A stretch of 64,000 bases of DNA from an uncultured Limosilactobacillus sp. (GCF_934202705.1 NZ_CAKPYE010000010.1:19576-83575), one strand, 5' to 3'. Counted from the first letter of the stretch, positions 51,891 to 61,806 are shown. The notes: generated by a model from the sequence alone, not told the origin. Translations and numbers: made by a program.

Positions 51891-52619
51891 ATGAAAATAC
51901 TCGCGCTTGATACCTCAAACCATCCTATGAGTGTAGCCTTGGTTGAAGATGACCAGCTCAAGGCCACAATAACCTTAAATATGGTTCGAAATCATAGTAT
52001 TTATGTGATGCCGGCGGTGGATAATCTCTTTAAACAGGTTGGGTGGCAACCCAAAGAGATTGATCGGGTTGTTGTTGCCAAAGGTCCAGGTTCATATACT
52101 GGTGTTCGGATTGCCGTGACGACAGCCAAGACATTAGCAATGACGTTGGATAAAGAATTAGTGGGAATTTCTAGTTTACAGGTTTTAGCAGCTAATGTAC
52201 CACCAATTACCGACCGGTTAATAGTTCCGTTTATGGATGCACGACGAGGAAACGTTTTTGCTGGTGGCTACCAATACCAGAATGGTGAATTAGTAAACGT
52301 GATTCCGGAGCAACACATTGGATATCAACAATTACTTGATGCAGTGGTGCAACGTGGACAGGCTGGCTATTTGGTGGGAGAGATTACGCCAAAATTAAGG
52401 GATGCTCAGAAGAGGTTCCCGAAGGGAATTCAATTACTTCCCGCAACCTATGCAATGCCCTCAACAGAGCGTTTAGCACAATTAGGTGCGTGGGCCGATG
52501 TGGTGAAGGATATTGATGACTTCGTACCGAACTACTTACGGAAGACCGAAGCTGAAGTAAATTGGTTAAAGCAACATCCTGGCAAACATGATGATGCGAA
52601 CTATGTTCAAGAAGTTTAA
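51891..52619 (+). CDS. tsaB: tRNA threonylcarbamoyladenosine biosynthesis protein TsaB
   Basis: This 242-aa ASKHA-fold partner of TsaD in t6A37 tRNA modification begins MKILALDTSNHPMSVALVED and has the conserved VVAKGPGSYTGVRIAVTTAKTLA. ATG 51891 gives the usual family start; ATG 51873 lies on the ribosome-site side. Its 3' end overlaps rimI by about 30 nt. Confidence 0.94.
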   Translation: MKILALDTSNHPMSVALVEDDQLKATITLNMVRNHSIYVMPAVDNLFKQVGWQPKEIDRVVVAKGPGSYTGVRIAVTTAKTLAMTLDKELVGISSLQVLAANVPPITDRLIVPFMDARRGNVFAGGYQYQNGELVNVIPEQHIGYQQLLDAVVQRGQAGYLVGEITPKLRDAQKRFPKGIQLLPATYAMPSTERLAQLGAWADVVKDIDDFVPNYLRKTEAEVNWLKQHPGKHDDANYVQEV

Positions 52620-53169
52620 TCGGTGGTTTGCGGGCTTTTTGGATGACGTTAACGGTAAACCAGTCCATTATACAGACCATAATGTTGTCATTGGACGACG
52701 TTATTACCGCTTGGTTCAAGGACGAACGTTAGATATTCATCAATTGCTTCAAACGGAACGCTTAATTTACGGGAGCCTCCCTTGGGATCGGACTGCTTTT
52801 GAAATTGATATTAATCGACCGAATACACTTTATCTGTTGCTGATCGAAGCTGATTCAAAACGATTGGTGGCTTTTATTGGAGCGGCTTTCAACGCTTATC
52901 TTGGGGATGTTCATATTACGAACCTTGGTGTAATTCCAGAATTTCAAATGCACGGATTAGGAACTTTCTTGCTTCAGGAAGTTGAACGAAAAGCTCGGCT
53001 AGATGGATTTACGAGCATGAGTTTGGAGGTCCGACGTTCAAATCTGACTGCTCAACGACTTTATCGACAATTAGGTTTCATCCAAGTTAGAATTCGGCAA
53101 CGATATTATCGTGATAATGGTGAAGATGCGTTTGATATGTTGAAAAAAATCGAAGGGGAAGGAAATTAA
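52588..53169 (+). CDS. rimI: Ribosomal protein bS18-alanine N-acetyltransferase-like GNAT
   Basis: This 193-aa GNAT protein has the acetyl-CoA motif VIPEFQMHGLGTFLLQEVERKAR and the RimI-type end MSLEVRRSNLTAQRLYRQLGFIQV. An N-terminal extension of about 40 residues precedes the RimI core. It lies between tsaB and tsaD as in most Bacillota. Several Met codons (52588, 52591, 52594, 52603) overlap the tsaB end and the true start is uncertain. Confidence 0.88.
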   Translation: MMMRTMFKKFNRWFAGFLDDVNGKPVHYTDHNVVIGRRYYRLVQGRTLDIHQLLQTERLIYGSLPWDRTAFEIDINRPNTLYLLLIEADSKRLVAFIGAAFNAYLGDVHITNLGVIPEFQMHGLGTFLLQEVERKARLDGFTSMSLEVRRSNLTAQRLYRQLGFIQVRIRQRYYRDNGEDAFDMLKKIEGEGN

Positions 53170-53172
53170 TCG

Positions 53173-54210
53173 ATGGCAAAAGATAAACTAATTTTAGCCT
53201 TTGAATCTAGCTGTGATGAAACTAGTGTTGCAGTAGTCAAAAATGGGGTAGAAATATTATCCAATATTGTGGCCACGCAAATTCAAAGTCATCAACGGTT
53301 TGGTGGGGTTGTTCCAGAAGTGGCAAGCCGTCATCACATTGAATGGATTACGCGGTGTATTCGACAAGCATTGGCAGAAGCACAAGTGACGTACCAAGAT
53401 TTGACGGCAGTCGCGGTTACTTACGGTCCAGGGCTAGTTGGCTCATTGTTGATTGGGGTGACTGCGGCGAAGACAGTGGCATGGGCTCACCACCTACCGT
53501 TAATTCCAATTAATCATATGGAAGGCCATATCTATGCGGCTCGTTTTGTCGGTGAGTTCCATTTTCCACAAATGGCATTGTTAGTATCTGGTGGACACAC
53601 TGAACTAGTTTATATGCCGAGTGAACATCAATATGAAATTATTGGCGAGACGCGAGACGATGCAGCCGGTGAAGCTTACGATAAAATTGGCCGTGTTCTG
53701 GGGGTCAACTACCCAGCTGGAAAAACGATCGACGAGTGGGCACATCAAGGAACCGATTCCTTCCATTTTCCACGAGCGATGGAAAAAGAAGCCAACCTCG
53801 ACTTCAGCTTCTCTGGACTGAAGAGTGCCTTTATTAACACCTGTCATAATGCTGAACAGCGTGGCGAACAATTAAATAAGTATGATTTAGCCGCCAGTTT
53901 TCAACAAAGTGTTGTTGATGTTTTGGCTGAGAAGACGATGCGGGCATTGGGCGAATATCCAGTTAAACAGTTAATTTTGGCAGGTGGAGTCGCTGCCAAT
54001 CAGGGACTGCGTGATCGCTTAACGCATGATATGCATGAACAATTTCCAGACGTGACAATGTTACAAGCACCGCTAAAATATTGTGGCGATAATGCTGCAA
54101 TGATTGGTGCAGCAGGTGAAGTTGCTTATCGCCATGGAGATCGTGCTGGCAATGACTTAAACGCAGTTCCTGGTTTATCATTCCCAGTCAATAAAAAACA
54201 AGCAGATTAA
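53173..54210 (+). CDS. tsaD: tRNA threonylcarbamoyltransferase TsaD
   Basis: This 345-aa catalytic subunit transfers threonylcarbamoyl to A37 of ANN-decoding tRNAs. It has AFESSCDETSVAVV, the metal-binding INHMEGHIYAARF, LLVSGGHTELVYM and LAGGVAANQGLRD. The length is typical. It lies directly after rimI and completes the tsaB-rimI-tsaD operon. Confidence 0.97.
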   Translation: MAKDKLILAFESSCDETSVAVVKNGVEILSNIVATQIQSHQRFGGVVPEVASRHHIEWITRCIRQALAEAQVTYQDLTAVAVTYGPGLVGSLLIGVTAAKTVAWAHHLPLIPINHMEGHIYAARFVGEFHFPQMALLVSGGHTELVYMPSEHQYEIIGETRDDAAGEAYDKIGRVLGVNYPAGKTIDEWAHQGTDSFHFPRAMEKEANLDFSFSGLKSAFINTCHNAEQRGEQLNKYDLAASFQQSVVDVLAEKTMRALGEYPVKQLILAGGVAANQGLRDRLTHDMHEQFPDVTMLQAPLKYCGDNAAMIGAAGEVAYRHGDRAGNDLNAVPGLSFPVNKKQAD

Positions 54211-54273
54211 AAATAGCTGTTAAAAATTGAATTTTTTGAAATAGGTCAAGATTGCATAGACTTTTTAGGACAT

Positions 54274-54519
54274 GTGGTTTTGCCCTTTTTTGATACTAGT
54301 TTTGAGCTATTTGATGACTTATTAAAAGAGATAGTTTTGACTGGTGATTCGTTAACAATCCCGAGGAAGCGGACGACGATGGTAATTACGACGTCAAGGC
54401 TAGTCTGGTACCGCTATTGGATAGTTTCAGCCAAACGATTCATTGCTGTAATTTCTGACCATCAATCAATTGAAGATAAGTTGGCTGGTGTCAAGATTAA
54501 GGGGGATTACAATACCTGA
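54274..54519 (+). CDS. Unrecognised small ORF or gene remnant (81 aa)
   Basis: This GTG-initiated 81-codon ORF lies in the 400-bp gap between tsaD and pyruvate carboxylase. The residue pattern (FFDTSFELFDDLLKEIVL; TTSRLVWYRYW) does not match a family I recognise. The ribosome site is poor (TTAGGA) and no clear terminator follows. The sequence is protein-like enough that it could be a decayed gene fragment; equally it may be a chance frame. Confidence 0.25.
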   Translation: MVLPFFDTSFELFDDLLKEIVLTGDSLTIPRKRTTMVITTSRLVWYRYWIVSAKRFIAVISDHQSIEDKLAGVKIKGDYNT

Positions 54520-54585
54520 TTAGTTTAATGAAAATCAATAATTTTAATCATATTCTCATTTTTAACCGTTTTAAAAGCAAGAATA

Positions 54586-54594
54586 TGGTATGAT
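54586..54594 (+). promoter_or_regulatory. Extended -10 promoter of pyc
   Basis: TGGTATGAT (54586-54594) matches an extended -10 (TGnTATAAT with one change). No convincing -35 is seen. Transcription would start near 54601, about 14 nt before ATG 54615. Confidence 0.45.
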
Positions 54595-54614
54595 TGAGCA
54601 GTGAAGTAGGAAAT

Positions 54615-57600
54615 ATGTTCGTAATTAAGGCGGTGGAAAATTTGAAGAAGGTATTAATTGCCAATCGTGGTGAAATTGCGATTCGCATTATTCGTGCCTG
54701 CCATGAGCTGGGACTAAAGACGGTGGCAGTTTATGCAAAAGAAGATGAGTATGGTGTGCACCGATTCCGAGCTGATGAGGCTTATCAAATTGGTGCAGGT
54801 AAAAAGCCAATCGATGCATATTTAGATATGGACGATATTATTCGGGTTGCTAAGCAGACTGGAGCGGATGCAATTCACCCTGGGTATGGATTTTTAGCAG
54901 AAAATGAAGAGTTTGCGGAAAAGTGTGCACAAAATGATATTACTTTTATTGGGCCAACGGTTGAACAACTGAAAATCTTTGGGGATAAAATTACCGCTAA
55001 GGAAGTTGCTGAAAAGAATGGTTTGCAAACGATTCCCGGGATTAATGAACCAGTCCAATCGATGCAGGAGATGGCAGAGTTTGCACATACACACGGTTAC
55101 CCAATCATGATTAAGGCTGCCATGGGTGGGGGCGGCCGTGGTATGCGGATTGTCAAAGATGATGAAGACTTAAAGACCGCTTATAATCGTGCTCGAAGTG
55201 AAGCCAAGGCATCGTTTGGTGATGATGAGCTGTATGTTGAAAAGTATTTAGAGAATCCAAAGCATATTGAAGTGCAAATTCTGGCGGATGAGCATGGTCA
55301 CGTGATGCATTTATTTGAACGTGATTGCTCGGTTCAGCGTCGCAACCAAAAAGTAATTGAATTTGCTCCCAGTCTCGCGTTAGATGATCAAAGGCGAAAA
55401 GCAATTTGTGATGCAGCGGTTCGTTTGATGAAGGGTGTTCATTATCAGAATGCCGGAACCGTGGAATTCTTAGTCACGAAGGATCAATTTTACTTCATTG
55501 AAGTCAACCCACGGATTCAAGTGGAACACACGGTTACAGAATTGATTACGGGTGTTGATATTGTTCGTTCACAAATCCGGATTGCGGCAGGAGCAGATTT
55601 ACATGCTGATTTGCATTTGCCGGCGCAGGGTGAATTAATGATGAACGGTTATGCTATCCAATGTCGGGTCACAACAGAAGATCCCGAAAATAACTTCATG
55701 CCGGATACAGGACGAATCTTAACCTACCGTTCACCAGGTGGTAATGGCGTGCGGCTCGATGGTGGGAACACATATGCCGGTGCTGTTGTTACGCCTTACT
55801 TTGATTCACTATTGGTTAAGGCTTGTGTTCATGCGCGAACTTTCCATAACACCGTTGAAAAAATGATTCGGGTACTTAATGAATTTCAAATTCGTGGTGT
55901 CAAAACTAATATTCCGTTTATGCTGAACGTTTTGAAAAATCCAGTCTTTCAAAATGGTGAAGCCCATACGTCATTCATTGATCAAACACCGTCACTCTTT
56001 AAATTTGATCATCAGCCCGATACTCAGCAACAACTGTTGAACTATGTTGGTGACGTGACCGTTAACGGGTTTAATGGTGTTCAACGACAAAATCAGGTCC
56101 ATCCTGCGAACGTGAAATTAGCAGAGCATGATTTAGAAAATGATCAGACATTACCAGTCGTAAACGCAAAGGATGTTCTGGACCGTGAAGGTGCTGACGC
56201 AGCCATGGAATGGGTCAAAAAGCAAAAGTTAGTTTTACTAACCGACACTTCGATGCGTGATGCCCACCAAAGCTTGTTTGCAACACGGATGCGGACATAT
56301 GATATGTTACCAGTTGCGGATATTTATGACCGCGCGTTACCGAATGTTTTTTCAGCTGAAACATGGGGTGGTGCGACATTTGATGTTGCCTATCGGTTCC
56401 TCGGCGAAGATCCGTGGAAACGGCTCAAAATGCTCCGTCAACGGATGCCGCATACAATGTTGCAGATGCTCCTCCGGGGTTCAAATGCAGTTGGCTATAA
56501 AAATTATCCAGATAATGTTTTGCAAAAGTTCATTGAACAAAGTGCTGAAGATGGAGTTGATGTTTTCAGAATCTTTGATAGTCTCAACTGGGTTGAGCAA
56601 ATGCAAAAGAGCATTGATTACGTTCGACAAACTGGTAAGATTGCAGAAGGAACAATGTGTTATACTGGTGACTTGACGAGTCCAGATGAAACCAAGTACA
56701 CGCTGGATTACTATAAGCAATTAGCAGGTCAGCTTGTTGATGCTGGAGCCCAAATCTTAGGGATTAAGGATATGGCAGGACTACTTAAGCCTGAAGCGGC
56801 CTACGAACTGGTTGGCGAATTAAAGGCGAAGTATGATGTTCCAGTTCATTTGCATACTCATGACACAACCGGTAATGGGGTGGCAACGTATGACCAAGCA
56901 ACCCGTGCGGGTGTCGACGTTGTCGATGTGGCAATGAGCGCATTATCAAGTACAACCAGTCAGCCAAGCATGAGTAGTTTCTATTACAGCTTAGAGGGCA
57001 ATGAACGTCAACCGGAATTGAATGTTGAAAACGTTGAACAAATTAATCAATATTGGGCCGGCATTCGTCCTCTTTATAAGGACTTTGCTAATGGGATTAA
57101 TGCACCATTGCCAGATATCTATGAAACCGAAATGCCTGGTGGTCAATACTCGAACTTGCAACAGCAAGCTAAGTCACTAGGAATTGATGACTTTGAGCAG
57201 GTAAAGCGGATGTACCGGGTGGTTAATCGACTACTTGGTGATATCGTCAAGGTAACCCCAAGTTCCAAGGTGGTCGGCGATTTAGCGATCTTTATGATCC
57301 AGAATAACCTGTCTGCTGACAATATTTTAAAGTGGGGCGCTAATCTGGACTTCCCTGAGTCAGTGGTCAACTTCTTTGCAGGTGACCTTGGGCAGCCTTA
57401 TGGTGGTTTTCCAAAAGAACTGCAAAAAGTGGTTTTGAAGGGACAACCAGCAATTACGGTTCGTCCAGGTAGTCTTGCACAGCCAGTCGATTTTAAGCAG
57501 GAAGCGGAAACGTTATCTAAAAAGATTGGTCGAACCCCAAGTGAAGAGGAAGTCCTATCATACGTTCTCTATCCAGACGTCTTTATGGATTACTTCAAGC

Positions 57601-58082
57601 GTCACCAACAGTACGGTAAAATTAGTGTCTTGGATACTAACACGTTCTATCAAGGAATGCGTCCGGGAGAAACTGTTCACGTTCATTTAGCACCTGGTCA
57701 AACCGAAATTTTACGTCTTGATTCAATTTCGGATGTGGACGTTGATGGTAATCGACATCTATTCTTCGCTGTTGATGGTGAACAGGTAGAATTACCAGTA
57801 GCAGATCAAACCCATGCCGATGCAAAAGTCAAAGTACCAAAGGCAGATCCAAATGATCCAGGCCAGATTGGAATGCCATTAAATGGCACCGTTGTTGAAA
57901 TCCTAGTCAAGGAAGGCGACCATGTTCAGAAAGGTGATTCATTGATTGTCACTGAAGCAATGAAAATGGAAACGACGATCAAGGCTTCCTTTAGCGGCAC
58001 GGTTGAAAAGATTTATGCCAGTGAAGGGGCAGTAATGGATAGCCAAGACTTGTTAATTCAAGTAACACCTGACGAAAAATAA
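54615..58082 (+). CDS. pyc: Pyruvate carboxylase
   Basis: This protein of about 1155 aa is biotin-dependent and makes oxaloacetate from pyruvate, CO2 and ATP. It has a biotin carboxylase domain (KKVLIANRGEIAIRIIRA to about 460), a carboxyltransferase domain (TDTSMRDAHQSLFATRMRT, then HLHTHDTTGNGV), and a C-terminal biotinyl domain with EAMKMET (Lys near residue 1117). ATG 54615 follows GTAGGA; the conserved core begins at a TTG (54642) preceded by GGTGGA, which is a real alternative. It feeds aspartate synthesis, and so threonine synthesis. birA follows. Confidence 0.95.
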   Translation: MFVIKAVENLKKVLIANRGEIAIRIIRACHELGLKTVAVYAKEDEYGVHRFRADEAYQIGAGKKPIDAYLDMDDIIRVAKQTGADAIHPGYGFLAENEEFAEKCAQNDITFIGPTVEQLKIFGDKITAKEVAEKNGLQTIPGINEPVQSMQEMAEFAHTHGYPIMIKAAMGGGGRGMRIVKDDEDLKTAYNRARSEAKASFGDDELYVEKYLENPKHIEVQILADEHGHVMHLFERDCSVQRRNQKVIEFAPSLALDDQRRKAICDAAVRLMKGVHYQNAGTVEFLVTKDQFYFIEVNPRIQVEHTVTELITGVDIVRSQIRIAAGADLHADLHLPAQGELMMNGYAIQCRVTTEDPENNFMPDTGRILTYRSPGGNGVRLDGGNTYAGAVVTPYFDSLLVKACVHARTFHNTVEKMIRVLNEFQIRGVKTNIPFMLNVLKNPVFQNGEAHTSFIDQTPSLFKFDHQPDTQQQLLNYVGDVTVNGFNGVQRQNQVHPANVKLAEHDLENDQTLPVVNAKDVLDREGADAAMEWVKKQKLVLLTDTSMRDAHQSLFATRMRTYDMLPVADIYDRALPNVFSAETWGGATFDVAYRFLGEDPWKRLKMLRQRMPHTMLQMLLRGSNAVGYKNYPDNVLQKFIEQSAEDGVDVFRIFDSLNWVEQMQKSIDYVRQTGKIAEGTMCYTGDLTSPDETKYTLDYYKQLAGQLVDAGAQILGIKDMAGLLKPEAAYELVGELKAKYDVPVHLHTHDTTGNGVATYDQATRAGVDVVDVAMSALSSTTSQPSMSSFYYSLEGNERQPELNVENVEQINQYWAGIRPLYKDFANGINAPLPDIYETEMPGGQYSNLQQQAKSLGIDDFEQVKRMYRVVNRLLGDIVKVTPSSKVVGDLAIFMIQNNLSADNILKWGANLDFPESVVNFFAGDLGQPYGGFPKELQKVVLKGQPAITVRPGSLAQPVDFKQEAETLSKKIGRTPSEEEVLSYVLYPDVFMDYFKRHQQYGKISVLDTNTFYQGMRPGETVHVHLAPGQTEILRLDSISDVDVDGNRHLFFAVDGEQVELPVADQTHADAKVKVPKADPNDPGQIGMPLNGTVVEILVKEGDHVQKGDSLIVTEAMKMETTIKASFSGTVEKIYASEGAVMDSQDLLIQVTPDEK

Positions 58083-58089
58083 TAGTAAA

Positions 58090-58131
58090 AAGAGCTCCAT
58101 TGGTCAGTTAGCAGACGATGGAGTTCTCTTT
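58090..58131 (+). terminator. Terminator or attenuator between pyc and birA
   Basis: AGAGCTCCAT (58091-58100) pairs with ATGGAGTTCTCT (58118-58129) with a 2-nt bulge and is followed by TTTATG. It is only moderately strong, and read-through to birA is possible. Confidence 0.5.
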
Positions 58132-58149
58132 ATGTTGGAGGAAGTAGCT

Positions 58150-58917
58150 ATGCAACTAAGTCAAAAAAGAATTGAGCAGTATTTATTACCCAAGTTTCCC
58201 GGCAAGGTTATTGTTAAACAACAAGTTGATTCAACTCAACGAATAGCAAAGATAATGAATAATTCAAGTCAACCAGTTGCTGTCTTAGCGGAAAGTCAAA
58301 CAGCTGGATATGGTAAACAACAGCGAACATTCTATTCACCGCGGGACTCAGGGCTTTACTTAAGTGTTCTAATTCCAGGGGTTGCAAAGGCGGAGTTAAA
58401 AGCGGCGGGCCTATTTACGACGGGGCTTGCCATCGCAGTAACTAAAGTTTTAGAAAAGAATTTTCCCACCAAACAATTGATGGTAAAGTGGGTCAATGAT
58501 ATTATGCTGAATCATAAAAAGGTGGCAGGAATTTTAGTTGAAGCGGTTCTTGAGGGGCAAACTGTTAATTGGATTGTCGGAATAGGTATTAACTTGTCCA
58601 CCACGAACTTTCCGCTGGCATTACAGAAAAAGGCGGGGAGTATCGATCAGAATCAATTGGTTGAACGTAATCGATTAGCTGCGGAAATTATTGAAGCAGT
58701 TTGGCAAACCCGATTCTCTTATCAAAGAAGAACTTTTATTCACGAGTATCAGCAACGGTTAATATTATTGAATCGTTCCGTGGACTTGCAGTTAGCCTCG
58801 AGAACTATCACGGGAGTTGTTCGGGGAATTAATGATGAAGGAGAATTAATCATTCAGCAATCAAACGGTAGAATTAAGGCAATCAGTGCTGGGGAAGTTA
58901 GTAAAGTGAATTATTAA
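58150..58917 (+). CDS. birA: Biotin-[protein] ligase, class I
   Basis: This 255-aa monofunctional ligase lacks the DNA-binding winged helix of class II BirA. It has the adenylation region ESQTAGYGKQQRTFYSPRDSG, a diverged form of GRGRxxRxWxS. VKWVNDIMLNHKKVAGILVE follows, then a C-terminal SH3-like domain. GGAGG lies 7-8 nt before ATG 58150; ATG 58132 precedes that site. Its place after pyc suggests that carboxylase is a main biotinylation target. Confidence 0.92.
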   Translation: MQLSQKRIEQYLLPKFPGKVIVKQQVDSTQRIAKIMNNSSQPVAVLAESQTAGYGKQQRTFYSPRDSGLYLSVLIPGVAKAELKAAGLFTTGLAIAVTKVLEKNFPTKQLMVKWVNDIMLNHKKVAGILVEAVLEGQTVNWIVGIGINLSTTNFPLALQKKAGSIDQNQLVERNRLAAEIIEAVWQTRFSYQRRTFIHEYQQRLILLNRSVDLQLASRTITGVVRGINDEGELIIQQSNGRIKAISAGEVSKVNY

Positions 58918-58952
58918 AACGGCAGGTTCGTACCGAACCCGCCGTTACTTTG
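58917..58952. terminator. Terminator between convergent birA and the ABC-F gene
   Basis: AACGGCAGGTTCG (58918-58930) pairs with CGAACCCGCCGTT (58934-58946). The 12- to 13-bp stem has one mismatch and is followed by ACTTTG on plus and TTTTAAT on minus. Confidence 0.75.
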
Positions 58953-58953
58953 T

Positions 58954-60900
58954 TTATTGATCAAATTCTTCCAGTTGTTCAGCAGCAATCGTCCATTTAT
59001 CTTCGGCTTGATCAATTTGTTGCTGACATTGGTCCAATTGTTTTTGCAAATCACTAAGTTTGGCAATGTCAGTCGCAATCTCTGATTGACTCATTTCTTG
59101 TTCAATTTCGTCATGCTGCTTTTGTAACTGGTTCAAGGTTGTTTCCCATTTTTCTACTACCCGCTGTAGTTTGCGACGGGCACGTTGTTCTTGCTTACTA
59201 GCTTGATAACTTTGCTGCCCAGCCGATTTTTTGGTATTCGTTTGAGCTGTTGTAGTGATGGATTGAGCTGCCTCGGTTGTAGTTGTCGCTGCCGTCGTGG
59301 TTTGTTCAAGAAATTGATCGTAATTGCCTTGATAATGGTTAATTCCATGAGCAGACATCTCTAAAATATCGGTTGCCACTTGATTGAGAAAATATCGGTC
59401 GTGGGACACAAAGAGAACGGTTCCAGAAAATTCATTGATAGCCGTTTCTAGAACCTCCCGGCTGTCGATATCAAGGTGGTTAGTCGGTTCATCGAGAATG
59501 AGAAAGTTGATTGGTTGAAAAGATAACTTTGTTAATTCAAGGCGGGCTTTTTGACCACCGCTTAATTCGTGAACCGTTTTAAAAACATCATCACCAACAA
59601 ACAGAAAACTGCCGAGTAGTGAACGAATGTCAGTTTCTGGAACTTCTGGATGATCATCCCATACTTCATCAAGCACGGTTTTTTCAGGATGGAGTTGTTG
59701 TTGTTCCTGATCGTAGTATCCAATGTCGAGGTTCGCGCCTAACTTGATCGTTCCGCTAATTGCCGGTAACTTGTGCAAGATTGTTTTTAATAACGTTGAT
59801 TTACCAATGCCGTTGGGACCGATGATCCCAATTCGCTGGCGCTTTCGTTCTTGAAAAGTCAAAGGACCGGCAAGAACGTTATCTTGATAGCCAACTTTCA
59901 GATTTTCAACATCGAGGACTTCGTTGCCGCTTTCTTTAGCAGAGTGAAAGGAGAAATGAATGGAACGATCGTCCACGGTTGGTCGTTCTAAGCGTTCCAT
60001 TTTATCTAATTGCTTTTGCCGTGCTTGAGCTCGTTTAGTTGTTGAAGCACGGACTAAGTTTTTATTCACAAAATCCTCCAGTTTAGCGATCTTTTTTTGC
60101 TGTTGATCATAGTGCTTTTGAGCGGCTTGGAGGCGGGCCGCTTTTTCTTGCGTAAACTGTGAGTAATTGCCGGTATAACGGGTCAAAGTATGATTTTCCA
60201 GATCATAAACTTGGTTAACCACGCGGTCCAAGAAATAACGGTCGTGAGAAACTACAAGAACTGAGCCAGCATAGCCCCGTAAGTAGTCTTCCAACCAACT
60301 TAAAACATTCATATCTAAGTGATTAGTAGGTTCGTCCAGGATTAGAAGCTGAGGTTCTTGTAACAAGATTTTAGCAAGCGCGAGTTTAGTTTTTTGACCG
60401 CCCGAAAGGGAATTAATCGGTGATTCATACATTGAAGCATCAAAGCCAAAACCGGTTAACACCCCGCGCATTTTGGATTCATACTCAAAACCACCTTGTT
60501 CTTTAAAGGTTGATTGGAGATCATCGTATTGTTGGATAACGTGTTGGTAGTGCTTAGATGTGCTGTCAAGTGTGGCCAGTTGTTCCTCCAGTTGATGGAT
60601 ATCTTTTTCCATTTGATGAAGTGGTGAAAAAACCGCATCTAATTCCGCCCAGATTGTATTTTGAGAATCCAACCCTTGGTCTTGAGCAAGGTAGCCAATC
60701 GTTAAATGGTGAGCTTTGGATATTGTGCCTTCATCAGGTTCGGTAATGCCCGCAATCATCTTTAAAAGGGTGGTTTTTCCCGCACCATTCCGACCGACCA
60801 AGGCGGTTCGGCTATGTTCATCAATTTGTAGGTTCACATTGTGAAATAAAACATCGGCACCAAAGCGCCGTTCGACATGGTTTGTTTGGAGTAATATCAT
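58954..60900 (-). CDS. ABC-F family ATP-binding protein
   Basis: This 648-aa soluble protein has two ABC cassettes and no membrane domain. Walker A motifs are GRNGAGKTTLLKM and GPNGIGKSTLLKT, both with LSGGQK(T/A)xL signatures and LILDEPTNHLD Walker B. A linker of about 80 residues and a charged coiled-coil C-terminus (about 560-648) follow. Such proteins act on the ribosome (translation factors or antibiotic-resistance types). The Uup/YdiF subgroup is likeliest. Confidence 0.92.
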   Translation of the reverse strand: MILLQTNHVERRFGADVLFHNVNLQIDEHSRTALVGRNGAGKTTLLKMIAGITEPDEGTISKAHHLTIGYLAQDQGLDSQNTIWAELDAVFSPLHQMEKDIHQLEEQLATLDSTSKHYQHVIQQYDDLQSTFKEQGGFEYESKMRGVLTGFGFDASMYESPINSLSGGQKTKLALAKILLQEPQLLILDEPTNHLDMNVLSWLEDYLRGYAGSVLVVSHDRYFLDRVVNQVYDLENHTLTRYTGNYSQFTQEKAARLQAAQKHYDQQQKKIAKLEDFVNKNLVRASTTKRAQARQKQLDKMERLERPTVDDRSIHFSFHSAKESGNEVLDVENLKVGYQDNVLAGPLTFQERKRQRIGIIGPNGIGKSTLLKTILHKLPAISGTIKLGANLDIGYYDQEQQQLHPEKTVLDEVWDDHPEVPETDIRSLLGSFLFVGDDVFKTVHELSGGQKARLELTKLSFQPINFLILDEPTNHLDIDSREVLETAINEFSGTVLFVSHDRYFLNQVATDILEMSAHGINHYQGNYDQFLEQTTTAATTTTEAAQSITTTAQTNTKKSAGQQSYQASKQEQRARRKLQRVVEKWETTLNQLQKQHDEIEQEMSQSEIATDIAKLSDLQKQLDQCQQQIDQAEDKWTIAAEQLEEFDQ

Positions 60901-61076
60901 TCCATAACCTCGTTAATTTCAGTAATAATAGTATTCTAAAACGATTTTAGCATAAAATTACGTTGCTTACTAAGGACATCTTTTCTTGCAAAAAGGTTCA
61001 CAAAGTCAGAATAAGTTGCTAGAATATCAAGTAGATTAATTCACAAACGTATCAAATTGAATGGAGGAATTTGGTT

Positions 61077-61724
61077 ATGCCAACGCGTAAAATACCGCGG
61101 GCAACAGCCAAGCGACTGCCGGTATATTACCGGTATTTAAATGCTTTGCTAAATGCCAATAAACGGCGTGTGTCTTCAACAGAGTTATCTGAAGCGGTCC
61201 AAGTGGACTCCGCAACAATCCGGCGTGACTTTTCATACTTTGGTGAGTTAGGAAAACGAGGCTATGGATACGATGTTGAAAGCTTAATTAAGTTTTTTAA
61301 AGGAATTTTGAATCAAGATAAGTTAACGAGTGTAGCACTAGTCGGTGTCGGTAGTTTGGGCAGTGCTTTAATGAACTATAATTTTCATCAAAGTACTAAC
61401 TTACGAATTAGTGCTGCATTTGATCCAAAGCCAGCGTTAGCTAATACTATTAAAAGCGGGATCCCGGTTTATCCTGCTAATGAACTGAAAAAGCAGATTA
61501 AAGAACAACAGATTGATGTGGTAATCTTGACGGTACCGGCTTCGGAAGCTCAATCGGTAACGGACGATTTGGTTGAAGTAGGTGTTCATGGTATTTTAAA
61601 CTTTTCACCAGTCAGGTTATCGGTTCCTGAGAGTGTCCAAGTCCAAAATATTGATTTAACTAATGAATTACAAACGTTAATCTATTTTATTGAAAGTAAT
61701 CATTTAAGTGGTCAAAAAGAATAG
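61077..61724 (+). CDS. rex: Redox-sensing transcriptional repressor Rex
   Basis: This 215-aa repressor binds NADH to sense the NADH/NAD+ ratio. It has an N-terminal winged helix (VYYRYLNALLNANKRRVSSTELSEAVQVDSATIRRDFSYFG, written here as two adjoining parts) and the Rossmann motif VALVGVGSLGSALMNY. ATG 61077 lies 9 nt after GGAGG; the TTG at 61071 is too close. Two TTCACAA half-sites (about 61003, 61040) upstream hint at autoregulation. The adhE operator in this window is a predicted target. Confidence 0.95.
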   Translation: MPTRKIPRATAKRLPVYYRYLNALLNANKRRVSSTELSEAVQVDSATIRRDFSYFGELGKRGYGYDVESLIKFFKGILNQDKLTSVALVGVGSLGSALMNYNFHQSTNLRISAAFDPKPALANTIKSGIPVYPANELKKQIKEQQIDVVILTVPASEAQSVTDDLVEVGVHGILNFSPVRLSVPESVQVQNIDLTNELQTLIYFIESNHLSGQKE

Positions 61725-61736
61725 TTAAGGTTTAAA

Positions 61737-61769
61737 AGGGAGGCGTTGATAACAACGGCTTCTTTTTGT
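61737..61769 (+). terminator. Terminator after rex
   Basis: GAGGCGTTG and CAACGGCTTC form a short stem around ATAA (about 61740-61762), followed by TTTTTG. Confidence 0.65.
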
Positions 61770-61806
61770 TTTGTAAGTAATTAGTCAAAAAAGGTCAAAC
61801 TTTTGG

